Origin: Glutamicibacter sp002979865
GTDB lineage: Bacteria > Actinomycetota > Actinomycetes > Actinomycetales > Micrococcaceae
Assembly: GCF_050030965.1 (NCBI RefSeq)
Contig: NZ_CP188297.1
Location: 2,542,001 to 2,606,000, forward strand
Length of the DNA: 64,000 nucleotides
Reading direction: 5' to 3'
Below, piece after piece: positions 1-8,215 of the stretch (positions are counted from its first letter, which is position 1; every line of letters starts with the position of its first letter). The translations under genes were made by a program, and so were the position numbers. The notes beneath the pieces were generated by a model. It was not told the origin of the DNA. It was given only the letters and a program-made list of their open reading frames with translations, and did no database searches.

Positions 1-912
1 GTTGGCCAGGCGCCCGATCAGGTACTCGCCGGTGTCGAAGTAGTTCTGCCAGCTGCGCACCGGGGAAGGGTCCCCGTAGGGGACTACCATTTCCGCAATG
101 GACGCACGATCCAGGATGCGGCGTTCGGTGCCCCGATCGTTGAAGGCGATGTTGTAGAGCACCAGCCCTTCGCGCATGTCGAAACCGATATCCAGCGACC
201 ATTTCTCCCACTCGACGTGGTTGCCTGCGCTGACCGTGAAGCTGGCGCCCTCAGGCTGGGTGATCTCGATGGGCTTCTGGGTGGTGCGCACCGGGCCAGT
301 GAGTTCCGGATCCGTGTAGTTGCCGTGGGTTTCGGGTACCGGGATGACTTCCAGGTCCAGCAGCTGGTCGATCTTTCCGGCGATGGTGTCGATGTAAACC
401 ACCAGTCCATCAACGGGATGGGCCCAGGCGGAGTCTTCGGCGAAATCCTGGCGGAAGGCCAGGCCGCGCAGGATGCGGCGCCCGGCTTCTTGCGGGTACT
501 CGTCCTCGTAGACTCCTGCGGAGAGCGGGGCAACGCGCACCTGTTCTGGCGTCAGGTTGCGCTTGGCCAGAGCGGCCGCCCACTGCGGATCGGCAACCAG
601 GATGGCCTCCACCATTTCGAATTCCTCCAGCAGCACGGGCATCTGCCCCACCTTGGCCGGATCCAGGTCGATGCGGGAGTGCACGGCCTGCGCGCCCAAG
701 TCCAGGACGACGTCCTTGGGTGAGTTGGCCAGCTTGTCCATGAGCATGACACGGACAAAACGTCCGGGGCGGTCAGCGCGTGGATCCTCCAGGCCCATGT
801 AGGCGATGCGGGTGTTCTCGGTGAAAAGCTGGTGGCTGACCAGCAATTCCTTGGCGGTGGCAATCTCTGCTTCGCTGAGCAGGGTGAAATCCGTGGTGGT
901 GGTGATTGGCAT
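1..912 (-). CDS. Copper-containing primary amine oxidase (N-terminal 304 residues, cut by window edge)
   Basis: The reading frame runs from the ATG at 910-912 to the left edge without a stop; its C-terminal half lies outside the window. A good Shine-Dalgarno (AAGGAG) precedes the ATG. The N2/N3 domains of copper amine oxidases are present, and the segment near residues 286-304 contains WQNYFDTGEYLIGR. In the family this holds the catalytic-base Asp (here about D293, equivalent to D298 of the Arthrobacter globiformis enzyme). The topaquinone Tyr and the three copper His lie beyond the edge and cannot be checked. The enzyme oxidises primary amines to aldehyde, ammonia and H2O2. The aldehyde dehydrogenase, permease and FeaR-like regulator just downstream on the other strand fit aromatic or biogenic amine use. 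The exact substrate (tyramine, phenethylamine, histamine) cannot be decided. Confidence 0.93.
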   Translation of the reverse strand, partial: MPITTTTDFTLLSEAEIATAKELLVSHQLFTENTRIAYMGLEDPRADRPGRFVRVMLMDKLANSPKDVVLDLGAQAVHSRIDLDPAKVGQMPVLLEEFEMVEAILVADPQWAAALAKRNLTPEQVRVAPLSAGVYEDEYPQEAGRRILRGLAFRQDFAEDSAWAHPVDGLVVYIDTIAGKIDQLLDLEVIPVPETHGNYTDPELTGPVRTTQKPIEITQPEGASFTVSAGNHVEWEKWSLDIGFDMREGLVLYNIAFNDRGTERRILDRASIAEMVVPYGDPSPVRSWQNYFDTGEYLIGRLAN

Positions 913-957
913 GGGATTGGCTCCTTCGGCACTGAAGTGTGATCTGCAGCATTTATT

Positions 958-977
958 ATTCTCTAGTTGTAGAGAAT
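958..977. promoter_or_regulatory. Perfect palindrome, likely TetR operator
   Basis: Arms ATTCTCTA (958-965) and TAGAGAAT (970-977) are exact reverse complements around a 4-base spacer. The site sits between the amine oxidase start and the divergent TetR gene, so it is the natural candidate for the binding site of that regulator. Its role is inferred from position and symmetry only. Confidence 0.6.
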
Positions 978-1030
978 ACGGACGGGGTCAATGTGACGCA
1001 AGCCCTTGCCTGAAATAAATTGTTTTTCGC

Positions 1031-1036
1031 TAATCT
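1031..1036 (+). promoter_or_regulatory. Possible -10 box of a leaderless tetR transcript
   Basis: TAATCT lies 6 bases before the ATG at 1043, and no Shine-Dalgarno is visible between them. Transcription would then start at or next to the A of the ATG, giving a leaderless mRNA, which is common in actinobacteria. A TTGCCT at 1006-1011 could be a poorly spaced -35 element. Confidence 0.35.
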
Positions 1037-1042
1037 TGAACC

Positions 1043-1636
1043 ATGCCGAAAATCGTGGACCATGATCAGCGTCGCCGGGAGATTGTCGAAGTTACTTGGC
1101 GATTCATTGCCCGCGAAGGCGTCGAGAAGCTGAATCTGCGTGATTTGGCGGCCGCGGCCGGCTATTCAAATGGCGCCTTCAAGCCCTACTTCCCGACGCG
1201 CGATTCGCTGCTGGTTGCCACGTTCCGCTACGTGGCCGAGGCTACTGACCGGCGCATCGCCCGCATGTGCCAGGGGCAAGCCGGGCTGGGCGCGCTGGAG
1301 GCATTCTCGCGCGAAGTGCTCCCGCTTGATGAGCTGCGGCGCAATGAAGCCCGCATTGCTGTGCACTTCTGGCATCTGGCCCTCGGGGACCGTGCGCTGG
1401 CTGCGGTCAACGCGCAAACCATGGACCGGTGGCGCGAGCTCATCGACCAGTGGCTTGGGCAGCTGCTGGGTCCGGAGCATCCCGCGGCGCGTGTTGCCCG
1501 CGACTCGATGATCAATTTCCTGATGGGTGCTCAGGCCAGCAGCGTGCTCGATGAAGCTGTCAACACCGCCGAGTCGCTCGAAGCGCAGCTGCAATACCGC
1601 CTGGATGCGTTGCGCCGCCTGCACCCCCAGAGCTAG
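1043..1636 (+). CDS. TetR/AcrR-family transcriptional regulator
   Basis: This 197-residue protein has the usual TetR length. The N-terminal helix-turn-helix spans about residues 10-56 (EIVEVTWRFIAREG, then LRDLAAAAGYSNGAFKPYF), followed by a divergent all-helical ligand domain. It is transcribed away from the amine oxidase gene, with a perfect palindrome between them. The likely role is repression of the amine oxidase and itself, released by an amine or aldehyde ligand. The N-terminus resembles BetI-type regulators, but the ligand cannot be read from sequence. The start is the only ATG in the right place; no ribosome site is visible, in line with a leaderless message. Confidence 0.88.
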   Translation: MPKIVDHDQRRREIVEVTWRFIAREGVEKLNLRDLAAAAGYSNGAFKPYFPTRDSLLVATFRYVAEATDRRIARMCQGQAGLGALEAFSREVLPLDELRRNEARIAVHFWHLALGDRALAAVNAQTMDRWRELIDQWLGQLLGPEHPAARVARDSMINFLMGAQASSVLDEAVNTAESLEAQLQYRLDALRRLHPQS

Positions 1637-1740
1637 GCGGATATTCTCCGCGCGAAGAAAATAGTGACTTTTCGCTTCGCTCGGCGTACTCTCATTCGTG
1701 ATGCCCGACACAGTTGATGGGCTTCAATGGGGAGGCAAGC

Positions 1741-2664
1741 ATGTACCAACTTCAGCACGTCGATTCGTTCACCGCGTGGTCGCGGCTCATTTCCGACGCC
1801 TTCGTCAGGCTGCAAAGCGAGCAGATTTCCAGCGGCCATTTCACCGCCACGCTGGGTGCCAATATGCTCGGCGATATCGGTTTGATGCGCATACATGCCA
1901 AACCCCACGCAGTGCAACGAACCGAGAACCTCACCTCCAGCGGCGACGGGGATTTCTACAAGGTCTCCTACCAGCTCGATGGCTACGGGCTGCTGATCCA
2001 AGACGGTCGCGAGACCCTGCTGGCCCCAGGGGACCTGGCGATCTATGACACGCAGCGTCCCTACACCCTGGCCTTTGAAAAGCCGGCGTCGGTGCTCGTC
2101 GCATTGGTTCCCCATGGTCTGTTCCGCCTGTCCCAGCAGCAGGTCGGCCAGCTCACCGCCGTCGCCCTGAGGCAAACACACCCGCTGTCGGGAACCGTCG
2201 CCCCGCTGCTGCGCCATCTTGGCGCCAATCTGTCCCAATGGGATGAATTCGGCGGCTACCAGCTGGCGCGCAATACCGTGGACCTGCTGGCAACTGCCCT
2301 GGGCGGGGCGCTTGGAGCCGAGTGCCATGGCGATGCCAAGGAGCGGCAGCGCGAATTGGCCACCAGCTACATCGCCGCGCACCTGGATGATCCCGACCTG
2401 GGACCTGCACGCATCGCTGCCGCCCACTTCATGTCCGTGCGCAGCCTGCACGCGCTTTTCGAGAACCAGCCGCTCAGTGTTGCCGCATTGATCCGCCATC
2501 TGCGGATGCGCGAGGCCGCGCGCCTGCTGCGCGACCCGCTGCTGGCCGAACTGCCCGTCCAAGCCATCGGGTCCCGGGTCGGGATTGCCGATGCGGCCGG
2601 ATTCAGCCGCATGTTCTCCAAGGAATTCGGTTCCACCCCGGGCAAATACCGCTGCGCCGGCTGA
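1741..2664 (+). CDS. AraC-family regulator with an AraC_binding_2 (FeaR-like) sensor domain
   Basis: The protein has 307 residues. The N-terminal about 190 residues form a cupin-like sensor of the type seen in FeaR (segments HFTATLGANMLGDIGLMRI and YKVSYQLDGYGLLIQDGRE). The C-terminal about 100 residues hold the two AraC helix-turn-helix motifs, the second being DAAGFSRMFSKEFGSTPGKYR. ATG 1741 was chosen because GGGGAGG lies just upstream at 1728-1734; an in-frame TTG at 1714 lacks such a site. In E. coli FeaR activates tynA (amine oxidase) and feaB (aldehyde dehydrogenase). The same gene types flank this regulator, so activation of the local amine genes is a reasonable inference. Confidence 0.88.
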   Translation: MYQLQHVDSFTAWSRLISDAFVRLQSEQISSGHFTATLGANMLGDIGLMRIHAKPHAVQRTENLTSSGDGDFYKVSYQLDGYGLLIQDGRETLLAPGDLAIYDTQRPYTLAFEKPASVLVALVPHGLFRLSQQQVGQLTAVALRQTHPLSGTVAPLLRHLGANLSQWDEFGGYQLARNTVDLLATALGGALGAECHGDAKERQRELATSYIAAHLDDPDLGPARIAAAHFMSVRSLHALFENQPLSVAALIRHLRMREAARLLRDPLLAELPVQAIGSRVGIADAAGFSRMFSKEFGSTPGKYRCAG

Positions 2665-2777
2665 GGCGCAGGACACTCTTGTGCACGCGGAGCCAATGGT
2701 CCTGCACTCAATGCCAAGGACAAGCCCGAGCACTTGGGCGATGCTGATATCCAAGCACTCGGCAAATGGGGGATCGA

Positions 2778-4208
2778 ATGGGACTCGAACAACGCACACT
2801 GACGGTGCCGGCTCTGGTCGTGATGATCATTGCCGCCAGCGCACCGCTAACCGCCGTGGCTGGCGGCGTGACTACCAACTACGCGGTGACCGGCATGGAA
2901 TCCGTGCCGTTGTCCTTCCTCATGGTCGGTGCCATCCTGCTGGTTTTCAGCATCGGCTACACCGCGATGAGCCGCTACATCCCGAACGCCGGCGCCTTCT
3001 ACGCCTACATTGCCCAGGGGCTGGGACGGGCATTGGGCGTGGGAGCGGCAATGGTCGCCCTGGTCAGCTACAACCTCATGCAGATCGGCATCTACGGCAT
3101 GTTCGGATTCGCCGCGGCATCCTTTGCCAATGCCTCCTTCGGCACCGCCATCCCATGGTGGGCCATGGCCCTGGCCGCGTGGGCAGTTGTCGGCTTCCTG
3201 GGCATGAACCGGGTCGACTTCTCCGTCAAGATCCTGGGCATCGTCGTGGCCGCAGAATTCCTCGTGGTCATCATCTACAACATCATGGCCTTCGCGCTCG
3301 CTCCCGAAGCGCCGCAGCCGGGCGCATCCTTCAACATGGCTGACGCTCTGGCACCGGGCATGGGCGCCGTCATGGCCTTCACCATCGCCGCTTTCATGGG
3401 CTTCGAATCCGGAACCATCTACAACGAAGAGGTGAAGGATCCAGCACGCACCGCCCGGCGTGCCACGATGATCGCGGTAGTCATCATCGCCTGCTTCTAC
3501 GCGTTTTCGGCATTCGCCGTAGCCGTCGGCGAAGGCGCCTCGAACGTCATCGGCGCTTCGGCAGAATTCGGCCCCGACCTGATTTTCGCGTTCTTCGGCG
3601 CCAACGCGCCAGCCTGGTTCGTCGATCTGGCCAACATCCTGTTCATCACCAGCCTGTTCGCCGCGCTGCTGGCCTTCCACAACGTCATTGCCCGCTACTT
3701 CTACTCCATGGGCCGCGGCGGGGCGCTGCCGAAGTTCCTTGCCGCAACTTCGCGCACCACCCACGCCCCCGTTGCAGGCTCGCTGGCGCAGTCCACCCTC
3801 GGACTGGCGGTTATCGCCGTCTTCGCGGTGATCTCGCATGGCAAGGATCCGATGTATGTCGTGTTCACGATGTTCACCTGGATGACCAACTCGGCGGCCT
3901 ACGGGCTGGTGCTGCTCATGGCACTGACCTCTTTTGCTGTCATCGGATACTTCAAGGCGAACCGCAGCGGAGAATCCCTGATAACCCGGGTGATCGCTCC
4001 GCTGGTCTCGGGCATCGCCCTGGTCTATGTCTTCGCCCAAATCGTCATCAACTTCGAAATCTTGCTTGGCATGGCAGAACCGGGAATGCTCGGTTATGTG
4101 CTGCAAGGCATCGTGATCCTGCCTGGCCTCATCGCATGGGTGCTGGCACTGGTCATCCGCTCGTCCAAACGGCGTGCACCGATGGCCGAAAAACTTCCCG
4201 TCACCTAA
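2778..4208 (+). CDS. APC-superfamily amino acid/amine permease
   Basis: This 476-residue integral membrane protein has about 12 predicted transmembrane helices. The first APC helix pair has the family pattern IIAASAPLTAVAGG (about residues 18-31), and the loop GFESGTIYNEEVKDPARTARRA (about 215-236) matches the conserved APC region with the E-x-x-x-P-x-R-x-x signature. The ATG at 2778 follows GGGGGA with good spacing; an ATG four codons upstream is less likely. It sits between the FeaR-like regulator and the aldehyde dehydrogenase and ends 25 bases before the latter, so it probably imports the amine or amino acid processed by this island. Substrate unknown. Confidence 0.88.
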   Translation: MGLEQRTLTVPALVVMIIAASAPLTAVAGGVTTNYAVTGMESVPLSFLMVGAILLVFSIGYTAMSRYIPNAGAFYAYIAQGLGRALGVGAAMVALVSYNLMQIGIYGMFGFAAASFANASFGTAIPWWAMALAAWAVVGFLGMNRVDFSVKILGIVVAAEFLVVIIYNIMAFALAPEAPQPGASFNMADALAPGMGAVMAFTIAAFMGFESGTIYNEEVKDPARTARRATMIAVVIIACFYAFSAFAVAVGEGASNVIGASAEFGPDLIFAFFGANAPAWFVDLANILFITSLFAALLAFHNVIARYFYSMGRGGALPKFLAATSRTTHAPVAGSLAQSTLGLAVIAVFAVISHGKDPMYVVFTMFTWMTNSAAYGLVLLMALTSFAVIGYFKANRSGESLITRVIAPLVSGIALVYVFAQIVINFEILLGMAEPGMLGYVLQGIVILPGLIAWVLALVIRSSKRRAPMAEKLPVT

Positions 4209-4233
4209 CAACTCATTACCAAGGAGCTCAAAG

Positions 4234-5646
4234 ATGGCTTACGCAAACGCCCAAGAACTGCTGGATGCGATCCAGCCAGCAACCGGTGGCACCGAAATCC
4301 TGGACCCGGCAACCGGTGAACTGGTTGGCCGTGTTGCCGAGCAGAGTGCCGCCGATCTCGACGCGGCCGTTGCCGCCGCAAAGTCCGCCCAGCCGGCCTG
4401 GGATGCCTTGGGCCACGACGAGCGCAAGCGCGTGCTTAATGCGGCCGCGGACAATATCGAAGCCAACGCGGAAGCGCTCGCCGAGCTGCTCTCCCGTGAG
4501 CAGGGCAAGCCGCTGAACGGGCCGAATGCGCGCTTCGAGGTCGGGGGAGCAGCCGCCTGGCTGCGCGCCGCCACCGCTTATGAAATCGAACCGGAAGTGG
4601 TCGTGGACGACGGCGAAACCTATGCCGCCAAGCACTTCCGCGCACTGGGCGTAGTGGGCGCCATCGGCCCGTGGAACTGGCCAATGATGATCTCCATCTG
4701 GCAGCTGGCCCCGAGCTTGCGCATGGGCAACACGGTGGTGATGAAGCCCAGCGAATACACCCCGCTCTCGGTCCTGGCCCTGGTCCACGTGCTCAACGAA
4801 GTGCTGCCAGCAGACGTGCTGAAGATCGTGGCTGGCGGACGCGAGGTCGGCGAGAGGCTCTCGGGCCATCCGGATATCGCCAAGATCATGTTCACCGGCT
4901 CCACCCGCACCGGCAAGGCCATCATCCGCTCCTCGGCCGATACCGTGAAGCGCCTGACCATGGAACTGGGCGGCAACGACGCCGGCATCGTGCTCGGAGA
5001 CGCCGATCCGCAGGCCATCGCCGAAGACCTGTTCTGGGGTGCCTTCATCAACACCGGCCAGACCTGTGCCGCGCTCAAGCGCCTGTACGTGCCCGAATCG
5101 ATCTACGACGCGGTGTGCGATGCACTGGCCGGCGTCGCCGCGCAGATGCCCATGGGTGTCGGCCTCGACGAGAACAACGTGCTCGGCCCGCTGCAGAACA
5201 AGGCCCAGTACGACATTGTCGCTTCCCTGGTCAAGGATGCCGTGGATTCCGGTGCCAAGGTGCTGCTCGGTGCCAACCCCGATGAAAACGCGGCCGGCTA
5301 CTTCTACCCGACCACGCTCATTGCCGACATCGACCCGGGCAACCCGCTGGTGGTCGAGGAGCAATTCGGCCCGGCCCTGCCGATCATCAAGGTCAAGGAC
5401 ACGGCCGAAGCGATCAAGCACGCCAATGCCCTGGAAGTCGGGCTCGGAGCCTCGGTATGGAGCAGCAACCGGGAGAAGGCACTGGAAGTCGCGGCGCAGA
5501 TCCAGGCAGGCACCGTGTGGATCAACTCGCACGGCACCATCGACCCGCGCATTCCATTTGGCGGCGCCAAGCAGTCCGGTTACGGCCTGGAATTCGGTAT
5601 TGACGGCTTGAAGTCCCTGGCCCAGCCGCAGATCATCAAGGGCTGA
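4234..5646 (+). CDS. NAD(P)-dependent aldehyde dehydrogenase
   Basis: This 470-residue protein has the usual ALDH length. It carries the nucleotide-binding GPWNWP motif (about 149-154), the general-base Glu in MELGGND (E244) and the nucleophile Cys in GQTCAALKR (C278). The C-terminus has the expected PFGGAKQSGYG. ATG 4234 follows AAGGAG at 4221-4226. It is probably co-transcribed with the upstream permease. The context suggests oxidation of the aldehyde released by the copper amine oxidase to the acid. The subfamily (phenylacetaldehyde, aminobutyraldehyde or broad-range) is not clear from sequence. Confidence 0.93.
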   Translation: MAYANAQELLDAIQPATGGTEILDPATGELVGRVAEQSAADLDAAVAAAKSAQPAWDALGHDERKRVLNAAADNIEANAEALAELLSREQGKPLNGPNARFEVGGAAAWLRAATAYEIEPEVVVDDGETYAAKHFRALGVVGAIGPWNWPMMISIWQLAPSLRMGNTVVMKPSEYTPLSVLALVHVLNEVLPADVLKIVAGGREVGERLSGHPDIAKIMFTGSTRTGKAIIRSSADTVKRLTMELGGNDAGIVLGDADPQAIAEDLFWGAFINTGQTCAALKRLYVPESIYDAVCDALAGVAAQMPMGVGLDENNVLGPLQNKAQYDIVASLVKDAVDSGAKVLLGANPDENAAGYFYPTTLIADIDPGNPLVVEEQFGPALPIIKVKDTAEAIKHANALEVGLGASVWSSNREKALEVAAQIQAGTVWINSHGTIDPRIPFGGAKQSGYGLEFGIDGLKSLAQPQIIKG

Positions 5647-5673
5647 CGGAGACTGCGTTCTCCAGCATTCCCC

Positions 5674-5711
5674 GGCGGTGCCCGGTGCCTATCCAGGCAT
5701 CGGGCACCGCC
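5674..5711. terminator. Stem-loop terminator after the ALDH gene
   Basis: A 17-pair stem (arms 5674-5690 and 5695-5711, one G-U pair) has a 4-base loop (ATCC) and is followed by TATTT. It lies between two convergent genes and can serve both strands. Confidence 0.8.
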
Positions 5712-5727
5712 TATTTGCGTGCGAAGG

Positions 5728-6138
5728 CTAGTTGATGATCTCGGCAGTGGGGTCATCGGCGATCCTTGCGATGCGTACACGCCAGCTTTGCAAGGCTTCG
5801 GGCGACAGCCGGGTCCAATCGTGGACTTCACGGATCACCCGTACGGGGTGCGCACTGCGGTAGGAGCGTGTGGGGTTGCCCGGGAATTTCTTGTCGGTGA
5901 CATTCGGGTCATTTTCATACGCCCCGGTCGGTTCCACTTCATAGACATGGGCGGTCCCCTCCAGGGCCGCAATTTCGGCGGCCAACCCCGCGCCATCGGC
6001 AAATGCGGTGAAGTAGATGTGGTTCATGATGATTTCCGGACGATAATTCGACGGGAATCCGGCAGTCAAGACTTCTCCTGGCTGCAGTTCGGCTTTCGTG
6101 CCGTGGAAGAACGGGCCGTCATCAAGTTCGTTGCTCAT
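5728..6138 (-). CDS. arr: NAD(+)--rifampin ADP-ribosyltransferase (Arr)
   Basis: This is a compact 136-residue protein with the full Arr signature. An N-terminal FFHGTKAELQPGE is followed by the SNYRPE segment, HIYFTA, VEPTGAYENDPNVTDKKFPG and NPTRSYRS. The family ADP-ribosylates a hydroxyl of rifamycins using NAD+, inactivating the drug. ATG 6136-6138 gives the normal Arr N-terminus; an upstream in-frame ATG at 6171 would add 11 atypical residues. Neither start has a strong ribosome site. It is a single gene, convergent with the aldehyde dehydrogenase. Such chromosomal arr genes occur widely in actinobacteria, and base composition does not mark it as recently acquired. Confidence 0.93.
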   Translation of the reverse strand: MSNELDDGPFFHGTKAELQPGEVLTAGFPSNYRPEIIMNHIYFTAFADGAGLAAEIAALEGTAHVYEVEPTGAYENDPNVTDKKFPGNPTRSYRSAHPVRVIREVHDWTRLSPEALQSWRVRIARIADDPTAEIIN

Positions 6139-6240
6139 AGGCCAAGACGATAGTCGCCATTGCCGGTTCATGAAAGGATCGGCCGCGTATCGCCACGTAT
6201 ATTGGGAAGTGAACCGACGACAGTATTTGGAGAGTAACGC

Positions 6241-7056
6241 GTGCCTATTTTGAACAAGGACATGACCCTATGCATTTCGTTATCTGGTCGACCATCTAAT
6301 ATCGGCACCCGGTTCCATAATTACCTGTATGAAGAACTCGGGCTGAACTTCATCTACAAGGCCTTCTCGACCGAAGACCTCGCTGGTGCCATCGCTGGTG
6401 TCCGGGCCTTGGGCATTCGTGGCTGTTCGGTATCCATGCCGTTCAAGGAAGACGTGATGAACATGGTCGATGAGATTGAGCCTTCGGCCAAGGCAATCGA
6501 CTCGGTGAACACCATCGTGAATACCAACGGGCGACTGGTTGCTTCAAATACCGACTTCGAGGCGATCGCGACGCTCATCAAACGCCATCAGCTGGATCCT
6601 GAAAGTTCCGTGCTTGTCCGAGGCTCCGGAGGAATGGCCAAGGCCGTCGTGGCCGCCTTCCGCGAAGCCGGATTCAACGACCTGACGGTGCTGGCACGTA
6701 ACGAAGTTTCCGGCCAAGCCTTAGCTGACAAATACGGTTACCGATTTACCAGTGCTGACCCGGCTCCAGGACACGAGATTCTTGTGAACGTAACGCCGCT
6801 GGGCATGGACGGAGCCCAGTCTGAGGAGCACGCATTTAGCACTCAGCAGATTGAAGCCGCACGAACCGTCTTCGACGTGGTGGCTTTCCCAAGTGAAACA
6901 CCATTGATCCGCGCAACACGAACTGCTGGCAAGCAGGTGATTACCGGGGCAGAAGTCATCGCCCTGCAAGCCGCGGCGCAGTTTCAGAAGTACACCGGCC
7001 AGGCACTAAGTGAAGAGCAGGTATTGCGTGCCTCAGAATTCTCCCGGGAATCCTGA
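6241..7056 (+). CDS. Shikimate-dehydrogenase-like protein of the HI0607 (SDH-L) type
   Basis: This 271-residue two-domain Rossmann protein has the catalytic Lys and Asp of the AroE fold (SMPFKEDV, and NTDFEAI after SVNTIVNTNG), and the NADP loop is RGSGGMAKAV. The substrate motif is SGRPSNIGTRFHNYLYEELG rather than the usual AroE pattern with paired serines. That version matches my recollection of the Haemophilus HI0607 SDH-L subfamily, which has weak shikimate activity and an unclear physiological role. The start is GTG 6241 after GGAGAG. It is divergent from arr. It uses a TTA Leu codon and is somewhat less GC-rich than neighbours. It probably does not replace a true AroE. Confidence 0.85.
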   Translation: MPILNKDMTLCISLSGRPSNIGTRFHNYLYEELGLNFIYKAFSTEDLAGAIAGVRALGIRGCSVSMPFKEDVMNMVDEIEPSAKAIDSVNTIVNTNGRLVASNTDFEAIATLIKRHQLDPESSVLVRGSGGMAKAVVAAFREAGFNDLTVLARNEVSGQALADKYGYRFTSADPAPGHEILVNVTPLGMDGAQSEEHAFSTQQIEAARTVFDVVAFPSETPLIRATRTAGKQVITGAEVIALQAAAQFQKYTGQALSEEQVLRASEFSRES

Positions 7057-7079
7057 AGCCCCGAATATCAGTACGCGCC

Positions 7080-7535
7080 CTAGTTGGCGGTACTCACTTG
7101 GCTTATGATGTTCTTTCCACGAAAAAATACCATCAGCAGGACGAAGAACGAGATCGGTAAGAGCACGATCAATCCCATGGATAGCAACTGGAAGAATTGC
7201 GTGTTCAATGCAATTCCATTCGTGATCGGTACACCGTTCTCGGGCATGTAGTCGGCGTACCTTGCAGGCCTGGATGTCGCCCACAAGATGAAGAACCGGA
7301 AGATGAATGCACCTGCCGCGGTGATGGCGAGCGAGGGAAGCAGAAGTGACTGGTTGTCGGCACTTGTGCGCCTTATTTGGCATATACGGGCGAAGACCGA
7401 TATTAGTGCCGAAGCGCCTAGACCCAGCGTGAGGATCTGCAATAACCACGAATGAGCCATGACGAAAGACAAAGCCATCATCGCAATACTCAGCGCAGTC
7501 AGGATTCTGATCTTCGACAGGAAAGTTCTAGACAT
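7080..7535 (-). CDS. Hypothetical membrane protein, four predicted helices
   Basis: This 151-residue protein has hydrophobic segments at about residues 10-27, 30-48, 66-85 and 113-136, separated by short charged loops (CQIRRTSADNQ, ATSRPARYADYMPENG). I recognise no family. It is transcribed convergently with the SDH-L gene, with a gap of 23 bases. No signal peptide cleavage site is evident. The product would be an inner-membrane protein of unknown role. Confidence 0.6.
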   Translation of the reverse strand: MSRTFLSKIRILTALSIAMMALSFVMAHSWLLQILTLGLGASALISVFARICQIRRTSADNQSLLLPSLAITAAGAFIFRFFILWATSRPARYADYMPENGVPITNGIALNTQFFQLLSMGLIVLLPISFFVLLMVFFRGKNIISQVSTAN

Positions 7536-7604
7536 GAACCGAACCTACCTTGCTAAAGGGAGAAAATCAGCCCCGGCAACTGAACACGGGTGATAGATAT
7601 GCCA

Positions 7605-7632
7605 AGGGCCCGGCACTTTCGTGCCGGGCCCT
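7605..7632. terminator. GC-rich stem-loop downstream of the HtaA-domain gene
   Basis: A perfect 12-pair stem (7605-7616 with 7621-7632) with a TTTC loop lies 15 bases past the stop of the minus-strand gene at 7648. The U-tract is weak, but position and symmetry support a terminator. Confidence 0.7.
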
Positions 7633-7647
7633 GTTGCTGGTGAGCTG

Positions 7648-8124
7648 CTAACCGCGCAGCACGACCTCGACTTCTTCCATCTGCTGGCCGGCAGGGTACT
7701 GGCCGTTGAACAGCTTCGAACCTGCCTCGGTGAGCACCGCCGAGAAGCGGGTCTTGACCAGGCCGAAAGCGTTCGAAACGCTGGTTTCGGTGAGCTCGGC
7801 AATGGCAACGCGTTCGCCGGCTTCGTCGATCGTGAGGCTGATGTTCTCGTCATGGTTCACGATGCGCGGTTCAAAGAGATCCAGCTTCATCATGCCGCCG
7901 TGCCCGGAGAAGGACACACGCCCGTTGAACCAGATTTCGTTTTCCGGTACCTCTGCAGCGGGGGAGACGGGGAACGCCAACGCGTTGCCTGCCTGCCATA
8001 CCCCGTTGGCAGCTTCAATGCGTCCGTCGGCGAGGGAAGAAATATAGCTCACGAACGAGGTTTTCAGACCCCATTCAAGATGCGGCTGGAACGGATCGCC
8101 TGCTGGCGCACCACTTCCGGTCAT
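7648..8124 (-). CDS. Single HtaA-domain protein without export signal
   Basis: This 158-residue protein is almost entirely one HtaA domain. It starts LEWGLKTSFVSYISSL, continues with NEIWFNGRVSFSGHGGMMKL around the domain's conserved His, and has the DLFEPRIV strand. In corynebacterial HtaA/HtaB this domain binds haem at the surface. Here ATG 8122-8124 (GGAGGG about 9 bases upstream) gives an N-terminus MTGSGAPAG with no signal peptide, no C-terminal anchor and no adjacent hmuTUV genes. A cytoplasmic haem-binding or unrelated role is possible. An upstream in-frame start at 8196 would add 24 residues but no clear signal sequence. Confidence 0.75.
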   Translation of the reverse strand: MTGSGAPAGDPFQPHLEWGLKTSFVSYISSLADGRIEAANGVWQAGNALAFPVSPAAEVPENEIWFNGRVSFSGHGGMMKLDLFEPRIVNHDENISLTIDEAGERVAIAELTETSVSNAFGLVKTRFSAVLTEAGSKLFNGQYPAGQQMEEVEVVLRG

Positions 8125-8215
8125 TGTCTTTTCCCTCCACAGGATATCGGCGTGAAAATATGCTGTGGCCAGTATTTCATACTGGAGTTGGATCATGGCG
8201 ACAGTTCTCTGCCAG

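Noticed and set aside
2847..4211. Minus-strand open frame of 454 codons opposite the APC permease
   Set aside because: Low-complexity His/Gly/Asp-rich translation antisense to a well-supported membrane transporter.
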